Shown one piece after another: positions 1 to 11,393 of a stretch of DNA of 64,000 nt. The notes under the pieces were generated by a model. That model did not search any database and was not told the origin of the DNA. It saw only the letters and a program-made list of their open reading frames with translations. The DNA comes from Trichaptum fuscoviolaceum (taxonomy: Eukaryota; Basidiomycota; Agaricomycetes; Hymenochaetales; Trichaptaceae): contig CAJSYZ010000002.1 in assembly GCA_910574455.1 (NCBI GenBank), positions 149,671-213,670 on the forward strand, written 5' to 3'. The translations under genes and the position numbers were made by a program. Position 1 is the first letter of the stretch. Each line of letters opens with the position of its first letter.

Positions 1-1190
1 ATCACCAACATGGTCATCTCGAGTTTCCACACTCGATTTGATCAGACCCCATATGAAGTGAGAAATATGTCAAGACTTCCGAACTGTCTTCTTCATATTC
101 GCATCCACTCCCTTGCAATCATCCTGTTCTGACGCTTGACATCCGATTCCGACCGTCACCGAGATTAAACACAATTGTTAGTCGATCCATATTTTTAGTG
201 TCGAAAACGCCAGTAATAACCGACAAACCACCCTCGGTCCGCATCCAAAAGACAATAGTTAATTCCTTTAACCATGGCATAACTATCGAACCCTCTTCTG
301 CAAATCCCGTCGCGTGTTTGGAATATAATTTCACAGTCAATTCTCGTAGATGTCGGGACTTGTTGAGAAATGATGCCAAAACCGAAAGCTGTTCAACAGA
401 CAATGCGAAACAGCACGTTATTGTCATCGGTGCGTCTATTGGGCGGAAAATTTGACACCGGGATTCGCCATCCGATAGATCTTGGAGTATGGGAAATTTT
501 CCAGTATCCATAGAAAGGTACCTGATGATAAGAACCATAAATATTGCCGATTTTCATCGTCAACAACTTGGTCATTATCTCAGCGAGCCGTATACCTCTC
601 GGATTGCTACTTCCGTTTCCGACCTAATGTTGAACTCGACGCTTCTCCATCTCCCGCAGTAGCGAAACAAGGTACTATCGCAGACATGTTTCCGAGACAG
701 GCTTCGAATAGCCTTTCCCCATGTAATTGAAAAGAGTCCCTTTCGTCGATAACAACGTCAAAGTCGTCGGGTCCTTGCACCTCTTGATTACCATGTTAAT
801 GAAATCCATCCTCATATTGCTTGTAAGACGTATGTTCGACCATAAACCAGCATTTTCCACAACCAGTTCTCGAATCCAGTGAGAAAGACTCGAGATAGCC
901 ATCAAATCTCCCGGACAGAAGCTTAGATTATGGAACACCATAAAGATCAGTTCCAAAGGCAAGCACCTGAACCATTCTTTCCAGCGTATCGACTGCTACT
1001 CAACTCTTCACATGAATAGTTCACCTGATCTCCAGCACAAATGGCCTTTCCCTATATCCCTCACTTTCAACCATCACATAGAAGTACACATCTGATCCCA
1101 CTTACCCTTCAATTCTTGTCCCAGACGACTTCGAATTCTCCACAGTATCCTTATCGTTCCCAGCTCCCAGAAAGGGTACGTATGACCTGT
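1..1190 (-). pseudogene. F-box protein pseudogene, runs off left edge
   Basis: The minus strand encodes an F-box start (CLPLELIFMVFHNLS, about 985-840) followed by a region that aligns along its length with the intact F-box gene at 13373-14863, but only by changing frame. The segment DDFDVVIDERDSFQ (near 760), the segment RYCGRWRSVEFNIRSETE (near 640) and the stretch ending PWLKELTIVF (near 230) each sit in a different frame from the previous one. TGA codons interrupt the last 120 bases where the paralogue is open. A likely upstream exon ends at a GTAAGT donor near 1113, with the acceptor near 1000. In intact relatives an F-box recruits substrates to an SCF ubiquitin ligase. At least three frameshifts make this copy non-functional as read. 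It continues beyond the left edge. Confidence 0.8.
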
Positions 1191-2220
1191 AATAAAGTTT
1201 AAATCAATCTAACCATAACCTCCATCGGGTTCGAACTTTATCGAAACTCACATGCTAAAAATCACAAATATCATAAGTATCAATTATTCACTTATATCAA
1301 ATAACAATACTCACAGAACAAAGTAAATCCACACACTATTGCAAGAACAAGAGTTTCCACGACCTGAAGAGAATTTTATTATCTGTTGAGAAAAAAACCT
1401 CATAGAGTGATATCGAACGAAGTTATAAAGCATCGCTTCAAACCAAAACAGCCGTGTACGGAAAGTCCCTCCGGCATCCAGTACTACGCAAATTCACGTG
1501 ACATAATACCCTTACGAACCCCCAAACAAGTACACAAACAAAACCACAAATGTTACACAGTAAAAAAACTTTGATGCCAAATCTCAAACCGGCAGTTAGT
1601 GGATAAGATCACAACAGAGCCCTCTACCGCAGTTTCGCATGAAGCCATTGTTATGGAAAGCAAACATTATATAATGTAAGGTAAGCATGCAGAAGGAGAA
1701 AGTCAAAGTGCAGTATGCCAGTGTGCGCCGTCAGAGCAGCGGTCCCCGACACGACAACATGCATTAATTTTGACGCTGAACCCAATACAGAGCGGGTAAT
1801 ACTGTCATAAGATATCATTCAATTCCTTTACTACTTATACAGAAGAGACAGAAAAATAGGGGAAAAAATAGTTGAAACGTAAGGCAATGTGCGGAGTACA
1901 AAGTACTATAGGTTAATGAATATAAAAAAGAGAAAACAATTACACATGTACGTATGTTTGTGCCAGTGATGTCAAACGGTCCTTGCGGATCGTATTGACT
2001 CGTATGCTAGACTCGAGACAGGCGAATGTCGGAAGGCCGAGGAACTGTGGCGACGAGAAGCGGGTAGCGGAAGGTTAACGAGGCTGCTTGTGGACACAAC
2101 CTCGGGTGCGTCGGTACTTGCACCTGCATGGTTGTTGACGGTCGAAGAAAAAACGACGAAAATGGCAAACTTCCTACGCCAATGGTGAGAGAGATGGAAA
2201 GAGATAAGAGAGGATATACT
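1191..2220. other. intergenic, no gene seen
   Basis: AT-rich sequence with only short random reading frames. A 23-bp string at 1705-1727 recurs exactly at 4396-4418. I see no domain, splice pattern or RNA gene here. Confidence 0.5.
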
Positions 2221-2425
2221 CACATTTTCAGAAGCGCGTCTGCCACTTAGGAGATTGGACTCAGGATTGGACCCAGGATGATGGATATCTGGGTGGCAAC
2301 TTCATACACTGCGTGTGAGGTGAGAATGATATTCAAGACCAGAAGAATAATAACTCACGATTTCGGAAGGGGAACTGCTGTCCAAGCTAATGGGCCCGAG
2401 GCATACACTAACTCTGAAGTTCAGT
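2221..2425. repeat. dispersed repeat pair, copy 1
   Basis: About 200 bp starting at CAGAAGCGCGTCTGCCACTT is related, base for base with substitutions, to 9669-9862 in the same orientation. On the minus strand both copies contain a coding-like stretch (FRVSVCLGPISLD here, IRVSVRLRSISLD there) followed by a GTGAGT donor. They may therefore be the same exon of an unidentified gene rather than a transposon. Confidence 0.6.
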
Positions 2426-2799
2426 AAGCTATCGAGTGTCGAAAAAGAGCTGCTGCCTACGATGTAATGAAAAGCCTCCACTATAGTGGCAATGTGGAGC
2501 ATAAAATACAAACTAAAGTGCCCCGCGGTCAGCGCCCTCAAAAATGGTGACGGAGGACATACTAGAGTGGCGGAGGCAAAGGCGAAGATCAATGATAGAG
2601 AGATCGATGGATGGTCGTCCGGGCTGCATCGGAAGCAGCACCAATAGCGGATTCGTGCAGGAGCGTCGAAGGAGAAAAGCACTCAACGAACAGTACAAGA
2701 AAATGGCGGATGCTTTGGGGATTGGGGTGCTTGAGTAACGAGGCTTCCCCAAAACTCTCAAACTATTCTCTCGCTTGCTTGTCTGAACAATGAAATAAC

Positions 2800-3990
2800 C
2801 TGATACGATCTGGCAGATCTCCTGGAAGATTTTACATTGTCAAATCTGACAGAGATAACAAGTAGTACTATTCCCGCTCACTGAAATCAAGTTCTCGGTG
2901 CCCTGGTGGGAAAGAAACTCTGGCAGTCTGGATTTATTTGCTTGCTCGGCCCCAAGTTCACCCATGAACTCCCAGTTATTCGACTTGCACGTCCTGTCTC
3001 CTGTGTATCAACGCAAATCGCGTAGAGATTCCAGCGCAACGCAAGATGGCTTTGTCCGCAGCTGGTCGATACAAGTTCAGGATCTCGTACGCGAAGAGGA
3101 TCCCAGCGAACGAGGCGAGCTTGCGCACTGGGGTGCCCATAGGTTCCCGCACATGATCTGTGAGACGCAAACGAGTTCGAGGTGGTCTCAACATGACTCA
3201 AAGTGCCGATCTCTGTGAAGCAGTTGAAAGTTCTGGTCAGACTCATCATGGGCACGCACGGTCTTCCACATCTCCCCGAATGCACATCTCCCCGAATGAT
3301 AACATTGTGGTTTTTCTGAGCGTCGAGCGAAGCACGGACATATTAACGGTGGACGCCCATGCGCATGAGCTCTTCCACCCCTTGGAACATCGCTTTGGGC
3401 GTATCCTCGCCAGCAAAGACTGCTCATACACGAAGTGTGCAGCACGGACAGTATCAGGTTCGTTCGCCAGGTGTTCCAGCATCAGGTAAGTATATGTAGG
3501 GAGGTGTTAATCCTGATAAGTCGCTGACACTCGAAACGTCTGAGCCAGCGCACTGTCGTCTGTAGGCTTCCAGAAGTTGTGCACATTCGGAATAGAGACC
3601 GACGTTGTGCGAGAAGCCAGGCGGGGCCGCAGTTTCAGAGGAGGCGGAACACGACGCAGGACTTTATAGGTGTCGGCGACAAAGAAGACGGGCGTGTTTC
3701 TCGTCATCAGTCTGACAATTGGGGCTGTCCTTCGGATGATTTCTCATCGGATGAATAAAGGTCTCAAATGGATTGCTCTTGAATTCATCTTCAGTTTGGA
3801 TGATGTAGAGATAATTCCGGCTCACCAGGTGACACAGCGTACCCAACAACTACCTGCGTCTCAAGACCGGTGTATGCGAGGTGTACCTCATCGACCCTTG
3901 CTTGATGAACGAAAGAATGTCCTGTTGGCGTCGGCCTGTTTGATGGCAGCCCAGTTGGCACTTCTCAAGCGTGCTCCGTGTTTGAGGTAA
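2800..3990 (-). other. unidentified coding-like remnants
   Basis: Several minus-strand segments read like protein but in different frames: SRNYLYIIQTEDEFKSNPFE near 3800, GFSHNVGLYSECAQLLEAYR near 3590, and LMLEHLANEPDTVRAAHFV near 3470. No continuous reading frame or clear splice chain joins them and I do not recognise the family. This could be a decayed gene or an intron-rich gene that I cannot splice. Confidence 0.3.
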
Positions 3991-5440
3991 GCAAGACTAT
4001 CGAAGTACAAACATCCTTGGAAACGAGCGGAGGCAAATCATGATCATTGCTGCTGTTGTCGTGAGTGAGTGAGGTGTGTCGGTTGAAGAAATTGAGCTGG
4101 AGGATAAGGTAAAATAATAAATAAACTGAAAGTAGACCACAGAAGCAGGGAAAAGGTACGAAAAAATAATAAGATAAAAACCACAATAACCAAGAGAAAA
4201 CAGGCTACACAGAGAATAAACTAGGAATGGAAGATTTAGGCTACACATGAGATTAAAAAGACAGTTTACCAGGAACGAAGGAGATAAGAGAAAATGGGCG
4301 ATTGGCTGGGAGCGTGAGAATTGGCTTACTTTCTGTAAAACTGGATTAAAGTTCACGACGACACATCACTCCCTCAGCTACGCTTCGTGTCGGGGAAAGT
4401 GCAGTATGCCAGTGTGCGGATCAACATCCGTCGCGGCATCGGAAGCTTCCAGTGCTCTTGGTTGTCGGTTTCAATGACGCCCAAACGGGTATGCACATCT
4501 GCGAACCTCGACACCGTTTCATCCGCGACGCAGTTCGGACCTGGCTGAAAAGGCAGAATTTTTAAATCCACTAGATCATCAGTAACTACATAACTATAAC
4601 AATCAAAATAACCACATGTACCGCAATTTACTCTTCCTCAGCAAAAGCCTCCTAATCTTCCTTCCCGTAAGCGGGTGCCTCAAATAGGCAGATTCTGTGA
4701 TAGGCACCGTTTTTCCAGAATCGTTTGGAGAAAACCATTTTTAAGGACTACATGAGTGTAAGACTAACGAGTTCTGGACGAAACCTCGCTTAGCTGTATG
4801 AGATACAGAAAGCTTGCACACAGTTACCAATCTTCTCCCAATTGACACTGCTATCGTCGGAATAAGAGCTAATCACGAAGGGTTGTATCAAGTTTCACTC
4901 TAAGCGCAGCGCTTGGCGCAGGAAGCGACAAGCTGCATCCAGCGGGCTAAGCATCGCGAAGCTGATGATCGTGTTGAATAAATCCATTCCATCCATTACA
5001 GCATCAATGGTAGCGTCAACACGCGATAGATCGTCTCCTTTCTCATTTCCAAAATTCTAAAGAGACTTATGGAAAAGGCCACCAAATATGACTTACACTC
5101 CATTTACTACCAGTATCTACATCTATATCACCCAATACCAATCCACATTCTCCACAGACAAGGTCACCGATGCTGAAGGCATTGATCAAGCGAAGAAATT
5201 TGCACAGGACGCCGAAGATGATGTCGGACCGCTTTCCATTTTGCTCAACCTCGACACGTCGTAAATAAGGTGGACAATGGTATGTGAGATTAGCATCAGA
5301 TTACAAGAAACTGTGAAGGAAATACAAGAAAAACGAATAAGAGAACTTATATTAATCGATGGCGATGAACTGCGGGCGGTGCTGCCTCTTGCGATGTACC
5401 GGATAGATCCGAGACATTACTGTACATTACACTGACTCGT
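3991..5440. other. intergenic, no gene seen
   Basis: AT-rich sequence without a supported gene. It contains the second copy of the 23-bp string (4396-4418). Confidence 0.45.
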
Positions 5441-5441
5441 T

Positions 5442-5905
5442 CCTGCGCTCCCGCACGCTACCGTCCGTTGTCGACAATCTAGAAAGAAAGGCTTCCTCGA
5501 AGGATGCTGTAGTATAAAATTGGGCTTGCAGGTTCTTGTGGGAGAAGCCGCCCAGGAGCTCCCTGAACAGGTCCTTGCTCTAGGACAACTTGGGTTCCCG
5601 AGGGACCGACGAGTCAAGCCCACAACCGAAGGGAGGCGCAGCCTCTGACGAGGAGAAACCTCGGCAAACCCACAGGGAAGGCTAGGCCAACCGAAGGTCT
5701 CCATAGATAGTGCCACCCATGTAAATAAACACTTGAGTACAATACTCACTTTACTTCTGTTCCACACCCTGAATCTCGGCAACAAGTAATGGGCTTTGAT
5801 ATTGCAGGTGGAATCTGCTGCTTTAAAAGTGGGTTGTAACCTCTAATTTGAAAGCAGGTAGCATCTGCTGGGCAGCCAGGCTGCATAATGGGAGCATCCA
5901 CTATT
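5442..5905. repeat. dispersed repeat, copy 1
   Basis: This block shares long matching stretches with 22097-22555, for example GTGGGAGAAGCCGCCC, GGCGCAGCCTCTGACGAGGA and GAAACCTCGGCAAACCCACA, in the same orientation and order. The two copies have diverged by many substitutions and small indels. No transposase, reverse transcriptase or terminal repeat was recognised, so the class is unknown. Confidence 0.75.
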
Positions 5906-6340
5906 TAGCAATGAGAGACCACCGCGACTGACTGGGCTTTTATTTAGCAAATAGCATCTGCTGCTGCGGGAAGCATGCGCTGGGCACACAGACAGCCGCG
6001 GCTGATTGCGCTTTTTTTTATAGCAGGTAGCATCTGCTGCTTTGAAAGCGAGTTGCGTCCGAAAGGCCTTGACCAATAAGTTGGGTACCACAAATAAGGC
6101 CTCGTCCGAATGGCTTTGTTGAAACAGGTAGCGTCCCCTAGGCGTTGAGCAAATAAGTCGGGTGACACAAAGAAGGCCTCGACCGACACAGGCATTGCAA
6201 GCTTTGTTATAGCAGATAGTGTCTGCTGCTTTGAAAGCGGCCCGGGGTAGCATCCGCGAGGCCTTGAGCAGAGAGCCAGGTGGTACAAATAAGGCTTTGA
6301 CCGAATGACTTTGTTACAGCGGTTAGCGTCCGCTAGGCAT
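5790..6340. repeat. degenerate tandem repeat, GCAGGTAGCATCTGCTGC type
   Basis: A motif like AGCAGGTAGCATCTGCTGCT followed by TTGAAAGC recurs with variation (near 5805, 5855, 6022, 6215), interleaved with a second motif, GGCCTTGAGC/GACC plus AATAAG. Part of it is also present after the related repeat at 22440-22600. Spacing is irregular, so this is a degenerate minisatellite attached to the dispersed repeat. Confidence 0.6.
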
Positions 6341-6361
6341 TGACAAATGGGTCTTCATCTT

Positions 6362-6515
6362 GCATTCTTACGAAACGACATATTCGCGGTCTTCATTGTG
6401 TGTCGCCGCTGTCTTGAGGTTCGGAGCGTCAATGATGAAGAGACGCGACGCAGTTTGACGCGTGACGTACGCGTGCACCCACTTGTCTCGAGTTGTGGTA
6501 TTTCTTCTAGCGTAA
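6362..6515. repeat. dispersed repeat, detached segment
   Basis: This segment matches 21930-22080, including GTCGCCGCTGTCTTGAGG, GCGTGACGTACGCGTGC and CGAGTTGTG. In the 22-kb copy it lies upstream of the other half of the repeat. Here it lies downstream, so the two copies are rearranged relative to each other. Confidence 0.65.
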
Positions 6516-6559
6516 CATATGCATCTTTCTCATTCTCATGTGAGCACAGTATCACATGA

Positions 6560-8090
6560 CTATATCAAACCAAACACAACCATCTCACTATGCGACAACT
6601 AGTGACATAGCTCCCAGACTAAAGAAGCAATGCGCAGCAAAATCCACACCCCATAGCAGTGATAAGATCTGCACATCGAGCACGTACGTCAAGAACAGTT
6701 TCAAGGCCCAAATGCACCATCATGGATGAAAAATCTCTGAGCTGAACCGCTTCCTTTCACCAAATGGCACAATCACGCGTAAGCCTAAATTCTCACAGAG
6801 CAATGATACTAAATCTGAGGTTTACTGTTCGAAACAGATTCCCTGCTGCCAGACACTTTTTTTGCGGAATATCTTTGTGATATATAATAGTATCTATTGC
6901 GAACCAATTGATTTGTGGTCTATTGTCATTCATAGGTAAAGACACATTCCTGTCAAATGGTATAGTGCCGCACTTATGCTCGCCAAGATATACCTCAGAT
7001 TGGTAGCCAATTTGCAAGGACGTTCCCTATCTTTCAAAACTCTCGGATCTATTAAACAGACTCTCTCAGCCATCGGACAACGTCTCATCGACACTACAAC
7101 TTCTATCCGCTATTCACCGTAGCAATGATATAATCAAAATACTCAAACAATACGGCCGGAGTAAAGCTAACTTTCACAGAGATATTTATTAGCAATTAGG
7201 TACATTTTGATTTTGTCCAAGATAAACATTCCCTGCCCTTATCAAATTTTAAATATACGAAAAAGTAACTTTATCGCATATGTATATCGGTTGGATTGTG
7301 ATATAACACTCCGACCCCGCTAGTTCAGGACATAAAAGGAGTACGAAAGTCGACGACTTCCGAACTGCTTTAGTGAATACATCCAACTGTTGTACACATA
7401 TACTTTATATAATGTCTAGCATACCGTCAACATTGATCCGAATCGGCTCACTGATAATTTTTTTTTTCCATGAATACTCATTCAGAGAGAATGCAATGTA
7501 AAGCGGTAGCAGACGGTTGGCTGGTCATATATAGAAAACTAACAAATCAGGAAAGGACAGAGAGGTAAACAAATGGATGGAATTAAGAAAGAAGTGAGTC
7601 TGGGGAAGAAGGGATTTTGAGAAAATCACTGGCATAAAACAACGAGATATTTTCCGATCGGGAAAGAAGTAAAGTGGCATTAGGACAAATGTCAAACATC
7701 GGAAACAGTTCTATCTTCTTCTATCCCATATATACAATATCGGACATGCTTCTGAAACCTAACCCTGTTCTTAGTCTTATGTACTCGACAAACTGGGCAG
7801 AGGAGACGATCGACATATAACTCCCTGTCGACAAAAAAGACTTTTCCATCTGTAGAGCAGTTAGTAACTCTATCTACATAGTCACAGTATAAGATACGTA
7901 CATTTGCTAGTCACTTTCACAGGTGATTCATGGAAATCACGCTCATGTTTGAGCCTAGCTTGATATCCACGGATTGCTGTATTGCACGTAGCTTTAGTGC
8001 AAATGTACGAAAGCATGGCCGAGTCTGGAATATAATAGAAAATTAGAAACATAGTAACATATGTCTAATAAAACTATCAGACTTAAAACT
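6560..8090. other. intergenic, no gene seen
   Basis: AT-rich sequence. I found no domain-bearing frame, repeat array or RNA gene. Confidence 0.45.
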
Positions 8091-8097
8091 TAATGCT

Positions 8098-9300
8098 TTA
8101 ATTAGGAAGATAGAAAGAAAGATCAAGAACATTTCGAACGAAAGCCAATCTCTTTATACTACCTGATACAAATACATACAAATATTTAACAACAACAATA
8201 GATAATTCGGGAGGACCAGCATGACTGGCAAGGCCCGATACCCCTCCCAAATTTCCCAAAACATTAATCAAAACAAAAAAGTTAAAAATACTACCGATTA
8301 TAAATATGTACAAAAACCAAATAACAAACGGAGAAGAACGGGGGCCGTCGCAATGTCGCGCTGATTGAAGGACATGGGGCTCGTCAGGGGAACGACATGT
8401 ATACAATGGCAACGCAGTACAGGCTCGACGAGGAAAAAGACAACAAGAGCAATAGTTATCACGTCCGCCAATGTCCCCATTGCTTCCCGTATGTCGCTAG
8501 CGATAATCCGGCCCAATGGAATATTGTCTGTGATAATATCTAACAATACACTAGGCTAAAATGCCTCGATGTACTAATCAGTCCGCCTTTGCAAGTGTTA
8601 AAAGAGTGGATCGGAAAGAAAATCATCACAAGATGTAAGCCACATATAGTGTTGGAAGGAAGGTAGCAATGGCTTTGTCAAGCGAAGGAATGTAATCGTG
8701 TGGATGAGAGAAGAGCGTCACATTCCAGAACCCGAGGCAAATAAGGCACCAGTAAAAGAAGATCCGGGTTGGTCTGAGGACCAAGAAGATAAATGCAGTT
8801 ACAAGGATATTGAATACAAGTGCAAAGTCTCTGAAGTAGGTACATTGCGGGTACACGGTAGGAAACGCTGCTGACGTCAAGCCATGGGCTAGGGATTTAT
8901 AAAGTTACACACTTACGCAGGACCACAGCCACCAGTTGAGTCCTTCAACGAGTCCCTAGAATTAAAAAAATGAATGGAGACATTCAGTGTGATGGAGAGG
9001 AGCATATGTGGATTCATCCGGGAGAACGACATGTATATAACTACAATGAGGTACAGTCTTTCCAAGTAGTTCAGCATCGTCGAGCTTGAATCTGGCTTTC
9101 CCCCGCTTTCATCAGTTCTTGTACGTTGCTCACCTGTTTCTCCAGCCGGAGCTCAGCCAGCACGGTCATGATGTCAAGGCTTTCGCCACAATGTACATAT
9201 TGAGGAAAGAGAGCATCCCCTGCTCGATGTCTGGGGCGCCACTACACAGGTGCACTAAAGATGGCCATGTGTTCTCCCAGCACAGTGGATAGTGCGAGGC
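8098..9300 (-). pseudogene. decayed multi-pass membrane protein gene
   Basis: Reading the minus strand from about 9290, an exon-like piece (WPSLVHLCSGAPDIEQGM) is followed near 8940 by GLVEGLNWWLWSC, a GTAAGT donor, a CAG acceptor near 8873 and a long hydrophobic stretch. That stretch contains RPTRIFFYWCLICLGFWNVT and ATFLPTLYVAYIL (8870-8640). After two stop codons and a frame change, IPLGRIIASDIREAMG (about 8500) and more transmembrane-like sequence follow. The pattern of a charged loop, FFYW...GFW, a FLP...AY helix and then IP-x-x-R-x-x-x-x-D resembles the C-terminal membrane region of fungal LCCL-domain proteins, from memory of that family. No LCCL domain itself is visible. The stops and frame changes argue for decay. 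Confidence 0.4.
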
Positions 9301-9668
9301 GACAGAAGCAGGTGTCGCATGCGTGTCCAAGATTGCGGTGAAGCTGTTCCTCTATGGCTTCGATAAAAGCTGCTCAGCATGAGTCTTCCTGCTGTTCGTG
9401 GAGCCAACATGCATGAGCACCTTCCTCTGGATCTAGTGATACGTTTGACAACACAAGGGGGGTAATTGGGTTCTTCTTCGGATGTACGACGAGTGGCATT
9501 TTCAAATGCCAAAGTCCTACTTTTGGTGTTGGACTTATGGGAAACGGCCGAGGTTGTTAACTTTCGTCGAGCTTGTCAGTAAGCTACGGAAAATCATACG
9601 ATGCCGCAACCTCACCCAATATAAACCAAATTAGTTGTCAACATCGCAAAAGTACTGCACAGATGCTC

Positions 9669-9862
9669 ACGTTTTCAGAAGTGGTCTGCCACTTAACAAG
9701 TTAGACCAAGAATTCTGGACGTTTGTGTAGCAAATTCCTACACTGCGTCTGAGGGTTGGTCTGCATTACCATAGCAAAAGAAGACATGGATACTCACAGT
9801 TTCGGAAGAGAAACTACCGTCCAAGCTGATGGACCTAAGGCGTACACTGACTCTGATATTTA
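9669..9862. repeat. dispersed repeat pair, copy 2
   Basis: Related to 2221-2425 in the same orientation. The shared minus-strand coding-like stretch ends at a GTGAGT donor in both copies. Confidence 0.6.
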
Positions 9863-10535
9863 GTATGTGGTTGAAGTTTGATGTGCATACAGGCGCACGC
9901 ACAGAAGACATGATGAGTCGATTTTACTTGTACAATTCTGGTACAAAATGGGGGCCTATCAGGTCCTCCCTTTCGGTCGACGTCAGCATGAAGAAGCGCA
10001 TTGCGTAAATAGTCACGTCTGAGGAAACAGGTTGGTGTTGAGGAGCGACTCGAGCCGGAGAAACATAGCTCTTCGCACCCAGCTCCCCGCTTCAATTCCC
10101 CAATTCACACTATGATTCCAGTATCTAAAGAGCTTACCGTCACTGAATCATATTTGGTTTTGATATGTTCAGAAGAATAAAAGGACAGGGTCACCTTATT
10201 ATCATTCTTTCACAATACCCTTTCAACTTACAACACTCGCGACTGAAGATGTATATTCAGACCACCGCATTCAACCGGTTTTTCATATATCCAAAAGACA
10301 GTTCCTGACATTGGTCACATTGTAAATGAGGGTTTGCTCTTAAACAGTTAAAAAAGCTAGCACACTAATAATAGAATCCGCTAAGCTGTAGTCGGAACAT
10401 GTTTACCTATACATACGTACACAACACCATAAGTCACCTTCATCACAACCACCACCATCGCATCTATTCAACAAAAACACATTTCTTACTACAAATCTGT
10501 CCTCAAGACCTACATCGACTCTCACAACTCCACGC

Positions 10536-11393
10536 ATGCCGTCCGAAAGGACAACGATCGCCAATAAATCCATGTCCCAAACACGCAAATCTCAACGTAT
10601 CAAGACGGTCGTCGACCTTACAATCGATGATGTCGATGTCATTGACATAGCAAACCCACCCAGACCCAGCAACAGGAAAGCTGCTACATCCTCCAAAGTC
10701 ACAGCGTCACCGTATCATCGAGCACGAGGTACCAGAACCATCATTGACCTCACAAACAGCGACGACGACATTGTCGTGCTCTCGGACTCCCAGTACGACG
10801 ACAAGGCAAAATCCAGGGAAATCGCAAACATGAAAAAGCAGATAACCGAATTCCAGAACGTAAGACTTCTACATGTCACTCAAAAGTCATGTCTAAGCAC
10901 AACACAGGTTATCTCGGACTTGCAAGACCACATGCAGTGCTTAATTTGTCACAGAACATTGTGGAAACCATATACGTACGCTTACTATGTTTTGCTGTAC
11001 CAATCCTATGCTGAATGGTGTTTTAGTTTGCTAGGATGCAAGCACACCTTCTGCAAGAAATGCCTATATGACTTGTTTAACAGTCACTTGAAGAAGGCAG
11101 ATTCCTCATCCCACTCCGGTCAACTCACACAAAGTCCCGAATCGGTTGGTTAAGATGATCTTAATTTTCGAGATCACATTACTCACCATTAACAGGACAA
11201 TAATAAACCTCGCGAAAAGCTTGTTTACACTTGCCCGGCATGCCATGCACTCATTACGCAAAGTCCGCAAGAGATACTGCTTATTAAACGCACGGTAGAG
11301 ATGGTCGCACGTATGGCAGACAGGGAAGATAGCCCACAGACAAAACAGACAAATGAGGCGGTCCCGCTCACATTCGATACATTTTTCTCTTGA
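10536..11393 (+). CDS. SIM-containing RING-finger protein, putative SUMO-targeted E3
   Basis: Four exons, 10536-10859, 10908-10975, 11027-11144 and 11196-11393, give a 235-residue protein. The third donor is the weaker GTTGGT, chosen because it alone keeps the frame open. The N-terminal part has several hydrophobic-acidic SUMO-interaction-like motifs: VVDLTIDD at 25-32, IIDLTNSDDD at 69-78 and IVVLSDS at 79-85. The C-terminal half is a C3HC4 RING: C119-x2-C122, C135-x-H137-x2-C140-x2-C143 and C183-x2-C186. SIMs plus a C-terminal RING is the layout of SUMO-targeted ubiquitin ligases such as RNF4 and Slx8, so ubiquitination of SUMOylated nuclear proteins is the inferred role. Similar RING modules are common in Agaricomycetes, so orthology to those ligases is not established. 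No break is visible. Confidence 0.75.

Noticed and set aside
1..1190. Alternative genetic code (TGA read as Trp) to explain stops in decayed genes
   Set aside because: Intact genes in the window use TGA as stop and TGG for Trp. The decayed genes also contain frameshifts and TAG codons.
2544..2738. Frame with a bHLH-like basic stretch (ERRRRKALNEQYKKMADALG)
   Set aside because: Only one basic patch, no second helix or dimerisation pattern, short frame and no supporting splice sites.
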